Assembly: GCF_018555685.1 (NCBI RefSeq)
Contig: NZ_JAFLWW010000001.1
Location: 248,001-312,000 of the forward strand
DNA length: 64,000 nt
DNA from: Aminobacter anthyllidis
GTDB taxonomy: Bacteria; Pseudomonadota; Alphaproteobacteria; Rhizobiales; Rhizobiaceae
Direction: 5' to 3'
A model generated the notes under the pieces. The model made no database searches. It saw only the letters and a program-made list of their open reading frames with translations, and had not been told where the DNA came from. The position numbers were made by a program, and so were the translations under genes. Below are positions 36,146 through 44,511 of this stretch, in pieces; position 1 is the first letter of the stretch; each line of letters opens with the position of its first letter.

Positions 36146-37294
36146 ATGGCGGTTGCGATTTCACGGCGCGGCGAGGTCGAGCCATTCCATGCGATGGACA
36201 TCCTGGCCGAGGCCAACAGGCTCAAGGCCTTGGGCGCGCCGGTCATTTCGATGGCGGTTGGCCAGCCCTCCGATCCGGCACCGCAGCGGGTGCGGGACGC
36301 CGCGGCCGCAGCACTCAAGGTTGGCCGCATTGGCTACACCGACGCGCTCGGACTGTTTGATCTGCGCAAGGCGATATCGGCGCATTATGCCGAACATTAC
36401 CGCATCGATGTGCCGGTTTCGCGAATCGCCGTCACCACCGGCTCGTCGGCGGCCTTCAACCTGGCATTCCTTGCCATGTTCGATGCTGGCGACCGCGTGG
36501 CGATCGCGGCCCCCGGCTATCCCGCCTACCGCAACATCATGGGCGCGCTTGGCCTCGACGTGGTCGAGATCGAACTTGAGGGTGCCGCCTATCTCCATGC
36601 CGAGCACCTGCGCGCCGCGCACGCGCAAAAGCCAGTGAAAGGCGTGCTGTTTGCCAGCCCCGCCAACCCCACCGGCGCCGTCGTGCCCGCCGGCGACCTC
36701 AAGGCGCTCGTCGACACTGCCCGCGAACTCGGAATCGCCGTGATTTCTGACGAAATCTATCACCGGCTCGCTTATGGTGCTCCCGATGTGACGGCGCTCG
36801 CCTATGACGCCGACGTCACCGTCATCAACTCGTTTTCCAAATATTACTGCATGACCGGTTGGCGCATCGGCTGGATGGTCCTGCCCGAGCGGCTGGTCCG
36901 GCCGGTGGAGCGCATCGCGCAATCGCTCTACATCTCGGCACCCGAGCTGTCGCAGGTCGCGGCCATCGAGGCGTTCAACGTCACCGACGAACTCGAAGTG
37001 ATCAAGGCACGCTATGCCTGGAACCGCGAGCTGCTGGCCAAGCGCTTGCCGGAACTGGGCTTCAGCTTTGCAGCGCCGATGGATGGTGCCTTCTATGCCT
37101 TCTGCGACGTCTCCCGGTTGACCAATGACAGCATGGAGTTTGCGAGCCGCATGCTGGCCGAGGCCCATGTCGCGGCGACGCCGGGCAGGGATTTCGACCC
37201 GCTCGCGGGGCATCGCTACATCAGGTTCTCCTATGCCGGCAGCCATGACGAGATGATCGAGGCGATGGACCGCCTGGAGCGCTGGCTGCGCTGA
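36146..37294 (+). CDS. PLP-dependent class I/II aminotransferase
   Basis: Fold-type I enzyme of 382 residues. The Schiff-base lysine is in NSFSKYYCMTGWR (Lys232), the Asn and Asp contacting PLP in ASPANPTGAV and SDEIYHRL, and the phosphate Arg in GWRIGW. It resembles the aspartate/aromatic aminotransferase group, but the amino-acid substrate cannot be told. It is divergent from the M48 gene with about 75 bases between the start codons. Confidence 0.85.
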   Translation: MAVAISRRGEVEPFHAMDILAEANRLKALGAPVISMAVGQPSDPAPQRVRDAAAAALKVGRIGYTDALGLFDLRKAISAHYAEHYRIDVPVSRIAVTTGSSAAFNLAFLAMFDAGDRVAIAAPGYPAYRNIMGALGLDVVEIELEGAAYLHAEHLRAAHAQKPVKGVLFASPANPTGAVVPAGDLKALVDTARELGIAVISDEIYHRLAYGAPDVTALAYDADVTVINSFSKYYCMTGWRIGWMVLPERLVRPVERIAQSLYISAPELSQVAAIEAFNVTDELEVIKARYAWNRELLAKRLPELGFSFAAPMDGAFYAFCDVSRLTNDSMEFASRMLAEAHVAATPGRDFDPLAGHRYIRFSYAGSHDEMIEAMDRLERWLR

Positions 37295-37330
37295 AAAGCA
37301 ACCGCCCCGTCGGTCGCACCAACGGGGCGG
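37294..37330 (-). terminator. Terminator of the protease operon
   Basis: Arms CCGCCCCGT (37302-37310) and ACGGGGCGG (37322-37330) with an 11-base loop are followed on the minus strand by TTGCTTTTC. It lies about 95 bases after the subtilase gene stop and abuts the convergent aminotransferase stop. Confidence 0.65.
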
Positions 37331-37423
37331 GCAGGGGCAAAGGGGAGGATGGGCTTTGCCGCCTGAGCGCCGGAATGCCGTAGCCCCCCGGCACGCATTC
37401 CGACATGAGTTCCACTCTCTCGG

Positions 37424-39100
37424 TCAGGGCGCGAGTATTGCTGCGACCGCCTTGCCGGCATCGAGCAGGCCAGCGCCGAAGAAATAGGTCTTGCCCTTCG
37501 CCGGTTCGTTATCCGCGTTCATCGGATCCTGCGTCAGCGGGGTCGTGCCTGGCTTGACCGAAGCGTTCTGGTCGCAGGCGGCGATGAGGTTGGCCTTGGA
37601 TGTCAGGCCGTCCAGTTTCGCGTTAGCGCCAAGCTTGGCCTTGTGGGCGCGTGCGGTGAGGGCTGCCACGCCCGCCACAAGGGCGGCCGCGCCGGAGGTG
37701 CCGCCGAAGGTGGTGTAGTAGCCGCCGCCGATGCCCTGGTTGTCGAGCGGCGGCAGGATCGACGAATAGGGATCGGAACCGCCGGCATAGCCGAACGTGC
37801 CGGGCAGGTCGGTGGTCAGCAGCGAGAAATGGCTGTGCGGAACAACCTTGCCTTTGCCTGGATGGTAGTAGTGCTGGTCGACCATCGGGTCGGTCCGGTC
37901 GACGCGCAACTGGTGCCGGTTGTAGATCTCGAAGTCGTCCGAGGGTGCGACGAGCGTGAGCTTGGCGCCGTAGTTGCTGTAGCCGGAGCGGTAGCCATGC
38001 GGCGTCACCGCGCCGACAGCGACGATACCGTTGTTGGCGGCGGCGAGATTGGCCGGATAGATCAGCTGGCTTTCACCGTCGTTGCCGGCCGCGCAGATAA
38101 CAGGCACCTTGCGGCTGATGGCGACGATGAGCTTGGCCAGGGTGTTCCAGGCAACTTCGCGGTTGCCGGTCTTGCCGACCGCATGCGGCCTGATCTCGCT
38201 TGCCGGCGGCGTCGCCTCCTCGAGTCGGGCAAACAGGTCGGCGCGCTCCCAGTTTGCGCGGTCGTCGAGATCCTGCGACAGCTCCGACTTGGCGTTCAGC
38301 ACGCTGCGCACGGGGTCCGGGATGCCCCGTGGCAACAGGATGACGTCGGCGCCATTGGCGAAGGCATAGAGGAATGCGGCGATGAACTGGTCCGGCTGCT
38401 GCTCGAAGCCGGTCCTGATCGAGATCAGCCGCGACAGCGGGTCGACACCGAAATAGGGCAGCATGTTGCGGTTGGGGTTCGGCGCGGCACTGCCGTCGTC
38501 GGCGATCAGCACATCGGGCAGGGCAACCGCCGGGTTGGGCGCAACTGTTGCCGCGGGTTCGCCGACGACGAGGCCGGCAACGGCGGTGCCGTGGCTGCCA
38601 AAGGTCTCGTCGCCCTCGATCAGCGTATGCAACACGCCTTCCGATGCCGTGAGTTCGGCGACCAGGCTGCCGAGATAGGCCGTCTCGGGGCCGGTCAGGT
38701 TGAGCGTGCCCAGCCCCGCGGTGGAAATGCCGGTGAAGAAGGCGGCCTTGACCTCCGGGTCGTAGGGGCTGGCGGCAGGGGCGGCGACGTATTTGGCGCC
38801 ATAGGGATGGCTCACCAGGTCGATCGACTTCACCGCGTCGAGCCGGCTCTTGAGGTTGGGATGGCTGCGGCTGACGCCGACGTCGATCAGGGCGACGGTC
38901 GCCGGAGCCGTCGCCGTCGGGAAGGCCTCGGTGATCGTGTCCCAGACGGTGCCGTTGATGGTGGGCGAGGAATAGTCGACCTCGCCGCCCGGGGTCAGCG
39001 GCCCGAAGGTGGCATCGATCACGCCAAGCGCCGCAAGGTGCCAGAGGTAGTAGTAGGACTGAGGGTGCTGGAAGGAGAACTGCTGATTGCCGTTTGCCAT
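37424..39100 (-). CDS. Leaderless subtilisin-like (S8) serine protease
   Basis: Protein of 558 residues with an S8 catalytic triad: Asp73 (VALIDVGVSRSHP), His170 (GSHGTAVAGLV) and Ser469 (FGGTSGAAALVAGVAAL), plus the oxyanion Asn in CAAGNDGE. Long insertions separate Asp from His (about 97 residues) and Asn from Ser. No signal peptide, pro-domain or membrane helix is visible: the N-terminus reads MANGNQQFSFQHPQSYYYLW, so it may act in the cytosol or leave by an unknown route. Third gene of an operon with the PAP2-like and regulator genes; its start is 10 bases after the PAP2 gene stop. A longer upstream frame overlaps that gene and was rejected. Confidence 0.82.
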   Translation of the reverse strand: MANGNQQFSFQHPQSYYYLWHLAALGVIDATFGPLTPGGEVDYSSPTINGTVWDTITEAFPTATAPATVALIDVGVSRSHPNLKSRLDAVKSIDLVSHPYGAKYVAAPAASPYDPEVKAAFFTGISTAGLGTLNLTGPETAYLGSLVAELTASEGVLHTLIEGDETFGSHGTAVAGLVVGEPAATVAPNPAVALPDVLIADDGSAAPNPNRNMLPYFGVDPLSRLISIRTGFEQQPDQFIAAFLYAFANGADVILLPRGIPDPVRSVLNAKSELSQDLDDRANWERADLFARLEEATPPASEIRPHAVGKTGNREVAWNTLAKLIVAISRKVPVICAAGNDGESQLIYPANLAAANNGIVAVGAVTPHGYRSGYSNYGAKLTLVAPSDDFEIYNRHQLRVDRTDPMVDQHYYHPGKGKVVPHSHFSLLTTDLPGTFGYAGGSDPYSSILPPLDNQGIGGGYYTTFGGTSGAAALVAGVAALTARAHKAKLGANAKLDGLTSKANLIAACDQNASVKPGTTPLTQDPMNADNEPAKGKTYFFGAGLLDAGKAVAAILAP

Positions 39101-39110
39101 GGTCGCCCCC

Positions 39111-40094
39111 TCAAAGCCATTCGCGCTGTGCGGCGAGATAATTCGCCATGAAAGCGTCCCTGAGATAGGGCTGGAAGCGCTGCGCCAGCGCCCGGCCGCC
39201 ATTGGTGTCGCTCGGATAGTGCAGACCGGCCCATTCGCGGTTCTCAGCGACCTTGCGGGCGATGCGCGACAGCTCCTCCGTCGCCGGGTGCTCCGGCAGG
39301 ATGGCGTTGAAGGCAAAGGCAATCGAATGGCACTGGAATGAATGGTTGCTCGGATAGGCCTGGTGCGCCGGATTGGCCAGCATCAGCCGCAGGCGCGGCT
39401 CGACCTGATTGGGCCGGGTACGGTTGAACTTGGCCTTGTAGATCAGGCCGACATATTCGCAGGCCGTCAGGATCGACTGGAACAGGCCTTCGGTCTGGTC
39501 GAAGCCGCTGATGCCGTCGATGCCGAGCGGCTTGGTGAAGTCCGAGACGTCGAGGGTGGCCTCGCGCTCGATGTCCTCCTTGCGGCGCGAGCGCTCGCGG
39601 TCGCGGGCCTGGAGCGAAAGCATGACTGTTGTTTCGAGCCGTGTGACGTCGGGGCCGGGCGGCAGCGGAATGTCGAGCTGCTCCCAGGTAAACTTGCGCG
39701 CCGCCGTAAACGCATGCGGCGAGGGCGAGGTGTGCAGGCGCCTGAGCTCGAAGGCCGGGATGAGGCTTGCCTGGGAGCCGGTGCCCGAGCCTGATTGAAG
39801 CGCGCTGCCCTTGTTCTTGTTTTTGTTTTTGTTCTTATTTTTGTTCTTGTTCTTGTTGAGCGAGGCCTTGTTGAGCACGCCGGCGCTCATCACGGCACTG
39901 GCGACGCCGGCCGACATCACCATCGCCTCGGCGCCGGAGGCGAACTTCGTTTCCAGTACGATCGGAGGCCGGTCAGTGGCAGCGCAAGGCAGCACGTCGT
40001 CGCCGGCGATCTTGAAGCGGTACTGATCGAGAAAGTGCGAAAAGCCGCCCTCAACAGGCGCGGAACTGTCGTTGCCAGACACTGAATTCCCCAT
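39111..40094 (-). CDS. Soluble PAP2/vanadium haloperoxidase-like phosphatase with Asn-Lys repeat
   Basis: Protein of 327 residues. The C-terminal part has the three PAP2-superfamily motifs: KFNRTRPNQ (about 222-230), PSNHS (about 248-252, His251) and REWAGLHYPSD (Arg286, His292, Asp296). There are no membrane helices, so it resembles the soluble vanadium haloperoxidase/acid phosphatase branch rather than lipid phosphatases. An N-terminal region without known fold ends in eight Asn-Lys pairs (about 79-94) that form a charged linker. The product could be a phosphatase or haloperoxidase; sequence alone does not decide. It is 36 bases after the regulator stop. Confidence 0.78.
   Translation of the reverse strand: MGNSVSGNDSSAPVEGGFSHFLDQYRFKIAGDDVLPCAATDRPPIVLETKFASGAEAMVMSAGVASAVMSAGVLNKASLNKNKNKNKNKNKNKNKGSALQSGSGTGSQASLIPAFELRRLHTSPSPHAFTAARKFTWEQLDIPLPPGPDVTRLETTVMLSLQARDRERSRRKEDIEREATLDVSDFTKPLGIDGISGFDQTEGLFQSILTACEYVGLIYKAKFNRTRPNQVEPRLRLMLANPAHQAYPSNHSFQCHSIAFAFNAILPEHPATEELSRIARKVAENREWAGLHYPSDTNGGRALAQRFQPYLRDAFMANYLAAQREWL
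39811..39858. repeat. Hexanucleotide tandem repeat coding for (Asn-Lys)8
   Basis: Eight 6-base units of the type TTGTTC or TTGTTT (one TTATTT, last TTGTTG) lie in a row inside the PAP2-like gene. The units keep reading frame, so gain or loss of copies would change only linker length. The silent third-base differences show the tract is somewhat old. Confidence 0.9.
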
Positions 40095-40130
40095 TTATTT
40101 GATCGAAATGTGCGGTGCTCGGCGCGTCCG

Positions 40131-41918
40131 TCATGTTTTTTTGACGCCGGCCTTGATCAGGCCGGAGATCAGATTGGCGCCGCCCTCGGTGCGCATGATG
40201 GGATAGCGGGCGTCGATCAGCGAGCTGATCGAGAAATTGGGTTCGACGACGTTCAGGCGGTCGAGCAGCGTGCGGGCCGCGCGGACGTCGCCGAGCTGGG
40301 CGTGGCTCGCCACCAGATAGCGAAGCAGCGAATTGAAGTCGGGCCGCTCGCGCAGCGCCTGCTCGCCGGCCTCGATGGCAACGCGGTGATTGCCGGCGAG
40401 CGTCGCATTGATCAGCCGCGACGTGTCGAAATAGTAGCGGTAGGGGCTGTAGGCACCGAGATGGCGCGCCCAGTTGGCAAGGCTGAGGCCCTTGTCCGGC
40501 TGGCCGGCATAGGCATGCAGCATCGAATAGAGGTCCCAGCCGAGTACCTGGGTCGGATTGGCGCGGATGGCGCGCTCGAACAGGCCCGATGCGTAGTCGT
40601 ATTCGCCAAACAGGAACGAATGCACATGGCCGACAAGCGCCAGCGTGACCGAATTGCTGGAATCGAGCTCCAGCGCCTTGCGGGCATAGTGCTGGGCCTG
40701 CTCGATGGCCACGGCGGAGTCGGAGAACCGCTGGCCGACCTGGAAGGTCATCAAGAAGGCGAGCCAGGCATAGGCCTGCGACGACGGCCGCTGGGCGATG
40801 ATGCGCCGGAGCGATGCCTCCGACATGACGAGGTCGTTGCGTGACAGCCGGAACATGGCGTTGACGGCGGCATAGAGGCTCTCTGCCTCCATGGCGTCAT
40901 CGGTCTGTTCCGAGCGCGCGATGAAGTATTTGCGCAACTCGTCCATCGCTTCATTGATGAGCTGATGAGCACCGGATGTTTCACCCGCTTCGACGGCGCG
41001 CCGTTCGAGCGTGGCACCGCCCATCCACAACAAGCTGCGATCAGCGGTACGATGAACGCTGACGCTGACATAGGCTTGGTGGGCCGAAAAGCGGTAGCGG
41101 ACCTGCATCGCAAGCGCGACCGACTCGAACGCCGCATCCGGCTCCTGCGTCGGGGAAAGATCAGGACGCGACAGGTCGCAGACTGCAAGTTCACCACCTT
41201 CGAGCAGTGATCGGACGAGCAGTTCCGCGAACATGTCGGGCAGCGATTCCGCCTCGAAGGCGTCGCCCGATATCGACGGCGGCAGAAGCGCCACCGACCA
41301 GCCGGTCCGGCCGCCGTTCAGTGGCAAGGACTTGCGGTTGCCGCCATCAGAGGAGTCCGGCCCGGGCTTCTGGCCGCGCGCGGGGATGAGGCCGTTGCTA
41401 CGCCTGTCCTTGGGGCTGACGTCGCGCTGTCCGAGCGCGCTTTCGAGCCGGCCTTGCCAGACCTGCCGCTCGAGCATCAGCCATTCCTCGAACTCGGGGT
41501 CGCCGATGTCGAGGCCTTCGAGCAGCTCCGGCCAGGATTCGAGCTCGGCCTCGTTCGGCACCGACTGGCGCGACGGGTCGAGCAGTTGCAGTGCATCGAC
41601 CGACACGCGGTTGAGATCGAGCGAGATCGTATGATTGTCCGAAATGATGATGCTGTCGGCGATCGTGCCCAATGACTTGCGTACGTCGACGAGCGCCTGC
41701 CTCAGGCTCGCCGCGGCCTGCTCCTCGCCGCGGTCGCTCCACAGCTTGTCGCGAAGCCAGATGCGTGAGCGGGCGCCGCGTGGAGCAAGCGCCAGCATGG
41801 CCACAAGCGCGCGCGACTTCTGCGCCTTGGGCGTACACGTAGCACCGCCGGCATCGGTGACGGCCAGCGCCCCGAACAAATAGATATTGCAAAGCGTACT
41901 GGCGTCGTCACCAGCCAT
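40131..41918 (-). CDS. Large transcription regulator: winged helix, TolB/FlgO-like middle, TPR end
   Basis: Protein of 595 residues. The N-terminus (about 10-110) is a winged-helix DNA-binding unit of the OmpR/SARP type (IYLFGALAVTD, KSRALVAMLALAP, WLRDKLWSDRGEEQAAASLRQALVDVRK). A middle part (about 215-345) with SVALLPPSI... LPDMFAELLVRSLL... resembles the domain linking CadC-like regulators to TPRs. The rest (about 360-590) is helical with TPR-like repeats (YASGLFERAIRANP, PDKGLSLANWARHLG). No membrane helix or phosphorylation domain. The start ATG follows GCGAAGG; a longer frame to 42092 has no better site. First gene of the operon and its likely controller. Confidence 0.8.
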   Translation of the reverse strand: MAGDDASTLCNIYLFGALAVTDAGGATCTPKAQKSRALVAMLALAPRGARSRIWLRDKLWSDRGEEQAAASLRQALVDVRKSLGTIADSIIISDNHTISLDLNRVSVDALQLLDPSRQSVPNEAELESWPELLEGLDIGDPEFEEWLMLERQVWQGRLESALGQRDVSPKDRRSNGLIPARGQKPGPDSSDGGNRKSLPLNGGRTGWSVALLPPSISGDAFEAESLPDMFAELLVRSLLEGGELAVCDLSRPDLSPTQEPDAAFESVALAMQVRYRFSAHQAYVSVSVHRTADRSLLWMGGATLERRAVEAGETSGAHQLINEAMDELRKYFIARSEQTDDAMEAESLYAAVNAMFRLSRNDLVMSEASLRRIIAQRPSSQAYAWLAFLMTFQVGQRFSDSAVAIEQAQHYARKALELDSSNSVTLALVGHVHSFLFGEYDYASGLFERAIRANPTQVLGWDLYSMLHAYAGQPDKGLSLANWARHLGAYSPYRYYFDTSRLINATLAGNHRVAIEAGEQALRERPDFNSLLRYLVASHAQLGDVRAARTLLDRLNVVEPNFSISSLIDARYPIMRTEGGANLISGLIKAGVKKT

Positions 41919-42303
41919 CGTGCGGACCTTCGCTGCAGGTCGTCCATGCCCCTGAAGAGGGTACCACAGGTCGAATCGCCCGTGGCCCTCGCAACTTGCA
42001 TCGGGATCATACAACGACATTCCGGCAAGTGCGCGTGCTTGTATGCTTTTGGCACCGGGCAAGACCTGCAGCATTCCAGCGTTCCTCACCACTCTTGCCG
42101 GAGGTGATTCCGGCCTGATTTCGGTAGGACGTTAGGGAGGCGGGGTGATTGCGGCGTGAGTGAAACGTCAAAACAGCCGTGAAATGCCGTGTGACGGGCC
42201 ACTGAGGGGGCGTACGTACTTCACGCGCCAGACGGCTCGACAATCGCCCTGGCGATCGCGATGGGCAGGCCATGCCCCGGTCGCGTCGCCAGTCCGTGAT
42301 GGT
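41919..42303. other. Intergenic region upstream of the regulator operon
   Basis: These 385 bases hold no convincing gene. They must include the promoter of the three-gene operon. I see no strong palindrome, only GC-rich sequence with scattered short inverted repeats. Confidence 0.5.
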
Positions 42304-42495
42304 TCAACGTCCCGATGAGCTGTGGCGACGGGGACCGGCGAGCTCTTTGCCAAGCGCAAGCGCTTCCTGCAGATCGGTCGCATACTTCGCCGTATCTTCG
42401 AGCCCGCCGAAGTAATTGAGGCGGATGGTTTCTCCGCGCTTGCTCATGACCACGCCGATGCTCCGCAGGCTCTCACGCACATCTGAAAATCGCAT
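42304..42495 (-). CDS. Small conserved hypothetical protein
   Basis: Protein of 63 residues, MRFSDVRESLRSIGVVMSKRGETIRLNYFGGLEDTAKYATDL, with a basic tail. The ATG has a strong GGAGAAG ribosome site 7 bases upstream, which argues for a real gene and for this start rather than an in-frame ATG 12 codons earlier. Similar short proteins occur in rhizobia without known function. No helix spans a membrane. Confidence 0.65.
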   Translation of the reverse strand: MRFSDVRESLRSIGVVMSKRGETIRLNYFGGLEDTAKYATDLQEALALGKELAGPRRHSSSGR

Positions 42496-42781
42496 ATCGC
42501 AACTTCTCCGTTTGGTGGGTTGAATGAACATTAGCGTTTGCTTGTAACAGCGCCGTGTTGACGTAGCGTGAGGGATACGTGAATCGCGGTAACAAAAGTT
42601 TCGCGGCGGGCACCACTTTATCGAAATTCAGTACATTTGGTCGCATCGCTGCACGACGACACCACGGGCACATCGTGCTGCTGATTGGCCAATGAAGGAG
42701 ACGGCATAGGTGGCGGCGCGAGCGACTTGATGTAGAACGGCGTTCCGGTTCGAGCCGGTTGAAGAGCTTGCAGGACGTGCC

Positions 42782-43714
42782 ATGCCCAGCCTCCAGGATA
42801 CGCTGAACGAGATCGTCGCCGAAATGGCTGCGCAGACTGAGCGCGGCGAGGTCGCTTCCTACATTCCCGAACTCGGCAAGGTCGATCCCGCCAAGTTCGC
42901 CATATCAGTGGTCAGGAACGACGGCGAGGTGGCTGCGGCGGGCGACGCCGACGAGCCGTTTTCGATCCAGAGCATCTCGAAGGTGTTCACGCTGGCGCTG
43001 GCGCTCGGCCGCGTCGGCGATCAGCTGTGGAACCGCGTCGGCCGCGAGCCGTCGGGCACGGCCTTCAATTCCATCGTCCAGCTCGAGCTCGAACATGGCA
43101 TTCCACGCAATCCCTTCATCAATGCCGGCGCGATCGTCGTCTCGGACGTGCTGTTGTCCGGCCACCAGCCGCGCGAGGCGATCGGCGAGGTGCTGAGCTT
43201 CATGCGCACGGTGACCGACGACGATTCGGTTATCATCGATCGCGATGTGGCCAATTCCGAGCGCGCCACCGGCTTCCGCAATTTTGCGCTGGCGAACTAT
43301 CTCAAGGGTTTCGGCAACCTGAACCACGCCCCTGAAATGACGTTGGGAGTCTATTTCCACCACTGCGCCGTCGCCATGAGCTGTCTGCAACTGGCCAATG
43401 CCGGGCGGTTCCTTGCCAATGCCGGACGGATCGAATCATCGGGCCATTCGATCGTGTCGAGTGAACGCGCGCGCCGCATCAACGCGCTGATGCTGACCTG
43501 CGGCCACTACGACGGCTCGGGCGAGTTCGCCTTCCGCGTCGGCATTCCGGGCAAGAGTGGCGTCGGCGGCGGTATCCTGGCGATCGTGCCGGGTGTGGCG
43601 TCGATCGCGGTGTGGTCGCCCGGGCTCAATGCGCGCGGCAATTCGATGCTCGGCTCGATCGCGCTGGAACGGCTGACCAAGCGGATGAACTGGTCGATCT
43701 TTGCCTCGCGCTGA
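42782..43714 (+). CDS. glsA: Glutaminase
   Basis: Cytosolic enzyme of 310 residues, the usual GlsA length, that hydrolyses glutamine to glutamate and ammonia. The beta-lactamase-like fold shows the Ser-x-x-Lys site IQSISKVF (Ser64, Lys67), [10 protein letters not shown], the Tyr-containing YFHHCAV and the [11 protein letters not shown] block near residue 256. A single-gene unit with 286 bases of upstream DNA; a role in acid resistance or nitrogen control is possible but not shown. Confidence 0.93.
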   Translation: MPSLQDTLNEIVAEMAAQTERGEVASYIPELGKVDPAKFAISVVRNDGEVAAAGDADEPFSIQSISKVFTLALALGRVGDQLWNRVGREPSGTAFNSIVQLELEHGIPRNPFINAGAIVVSDVLLSGHQPREAIGEVLSFMRTVTDDDSVIIDRDVANSERATGFRNFALANYLKGFGNLNHAPEMTLGVYFHHCAVAMSCLQLANAGRFLANAGRIESSGHSIVSSERARRINALMLTCGHYDGSGEFAFRVGIPGKSGVGGGILAIVPGVASIAVWSPGLNARGNSMLGSIALERLTKRMNWSIFASR

Positions 43715-43754
43715 GGCGCGCCGGCCAACATCACTGGCCGGCGCGGAAAAGCGC

Positions 43755-44438
43755 TCAGGCGCCACGTGCCTTGCGCTGCTCCGCCAGCCAGCTGTCATGC
43801 AGCCATTTTTCGGTCTGGCGGCGGCCTTTCAGGTTGGCCCAGACAATGTCGCGCTCGAACACCATCACCTCGCGGTCGCTGCCGACGATCACCCAGAACC
43901 AGCGCCCGTCGGCGAGGTTCCGCATCTTCACCTTCATGCCGGTCAGCGCCGTGCTCTCGCCATCGGCGCGGATCGCCTCGTCATGTGGCGCGATGAAGCT
44001 GACTGCATGGCGTGGCAAAAGGTCTGCGGCATGGTCGGACAGGAAGCGCATGGCGATGTCGTGCGCTTCGTCCTGGCTTGGCAGGGCACCGCCGCGCAGC
44101 GCGAGGTCCATGCGAACGAAGCCCTTGAGCTTGCCCGAAGGGGCGACTACGGCGCTGAAATGCTCGCCGCCCAGGCCGCCATTGCGTTTGTCCGCGCGTT
44201 CCAAGCGGATCAGCAGGGCGCTTTCGCCGTCGACCTCGACCAGCCCCTGTTCGACATTCGCATAGCCTTGGGGAACCGGGAGGGTCGCAAGCATGCCATG
44301 CGGCGTGGCGGTGAAGGCGGGCTTTCCTGAGATCTGAGTGGCCTCTGCCATGGTTTCCGCGTTGGCTGGAGGGACGTGAAGATGCGTGATTTGCAGCAGT
44401 GCCGAGGCAGCCAGGCCGATGAATCGAGGGTAGTTCAT
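43755..44438 (-). CDS. Exported protein of unknown function behind a double operator
   Basis: Protein of 227 residues with an N-terminal hydrophobic export signal (about 7-34, ending PPANAET) and a soluble domain without a motif I recognise. Segments of note are DGESALLIRLERADKRN, RWFWVIVGSDREVMVFERDIVW and a basic C-terminus. The ATG at MNYPRF is supported by the signal sequence and GGGAGC upstream. Two equal palindromes lie 13-71 bases before the start, so it is under a dedicated repressor not encoded next to it. Convergent with glsA. Confidence 0.72.
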   Translation of the reverse strand: MNYPRFIGLAASALLQITHLHVPPANAETMAEATQISGKPAFTATPHGMLATLPVPQGYANVEQGLVEVDGESALLIRLERADKRNGGLGGEHFSAVVAPSGKLKGFVRMDLALRGGALPSQDEAHDIAMRFLSDHAADLLPRHAVSFIAPHDEAIRADGESTALTGMKVKMRNLADGRWFWVIVGSDREVMVFERDIVWANLKGRRQTEKWLHDSWLAEQRKARGA

Positions 44439-44450
44439 AAAGTGCTCCCT

Positions 44451-44484
44451 TTCATACAAAACGAAACGTGCCGTTTTGTATGAA
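44451..44484. promoter_or_regulatory. Operator 1: perfect 13-bp inverted repeat
   Basis: TTCATACAAAACG and its exact complement CGTTTTGTATGAA flank eight bases. The core reads AAACG-N8-CGTTT. The size and symmetry fit a TetR-family dimer site. Confidence 0.75.
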
Positions 44485-44489
44485 AATAA

Positions 44490-44511
44490 CTAAACGGAGC
44501 GTATCGTTTCG
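44490..44511. promoter_or_regulatory. Operator 2: related inverted repeat
   Basis: ACTAAACG and CGTTTCGT flank eight bases, again AAACG-N8-CGTTT, with one mismatch between the 8-base arms. Its centre is 33 bp from that of operator 1, three helical turns, so both dimers would bind the same face of the DNA. Confidence 0.65.

Noticed and set aside
39811-39858. CRISPR-like or satellite repeat
   Set aside because: Units are 6 bases without spacers and lie inside a coding frame; it is a coding microsatellite.
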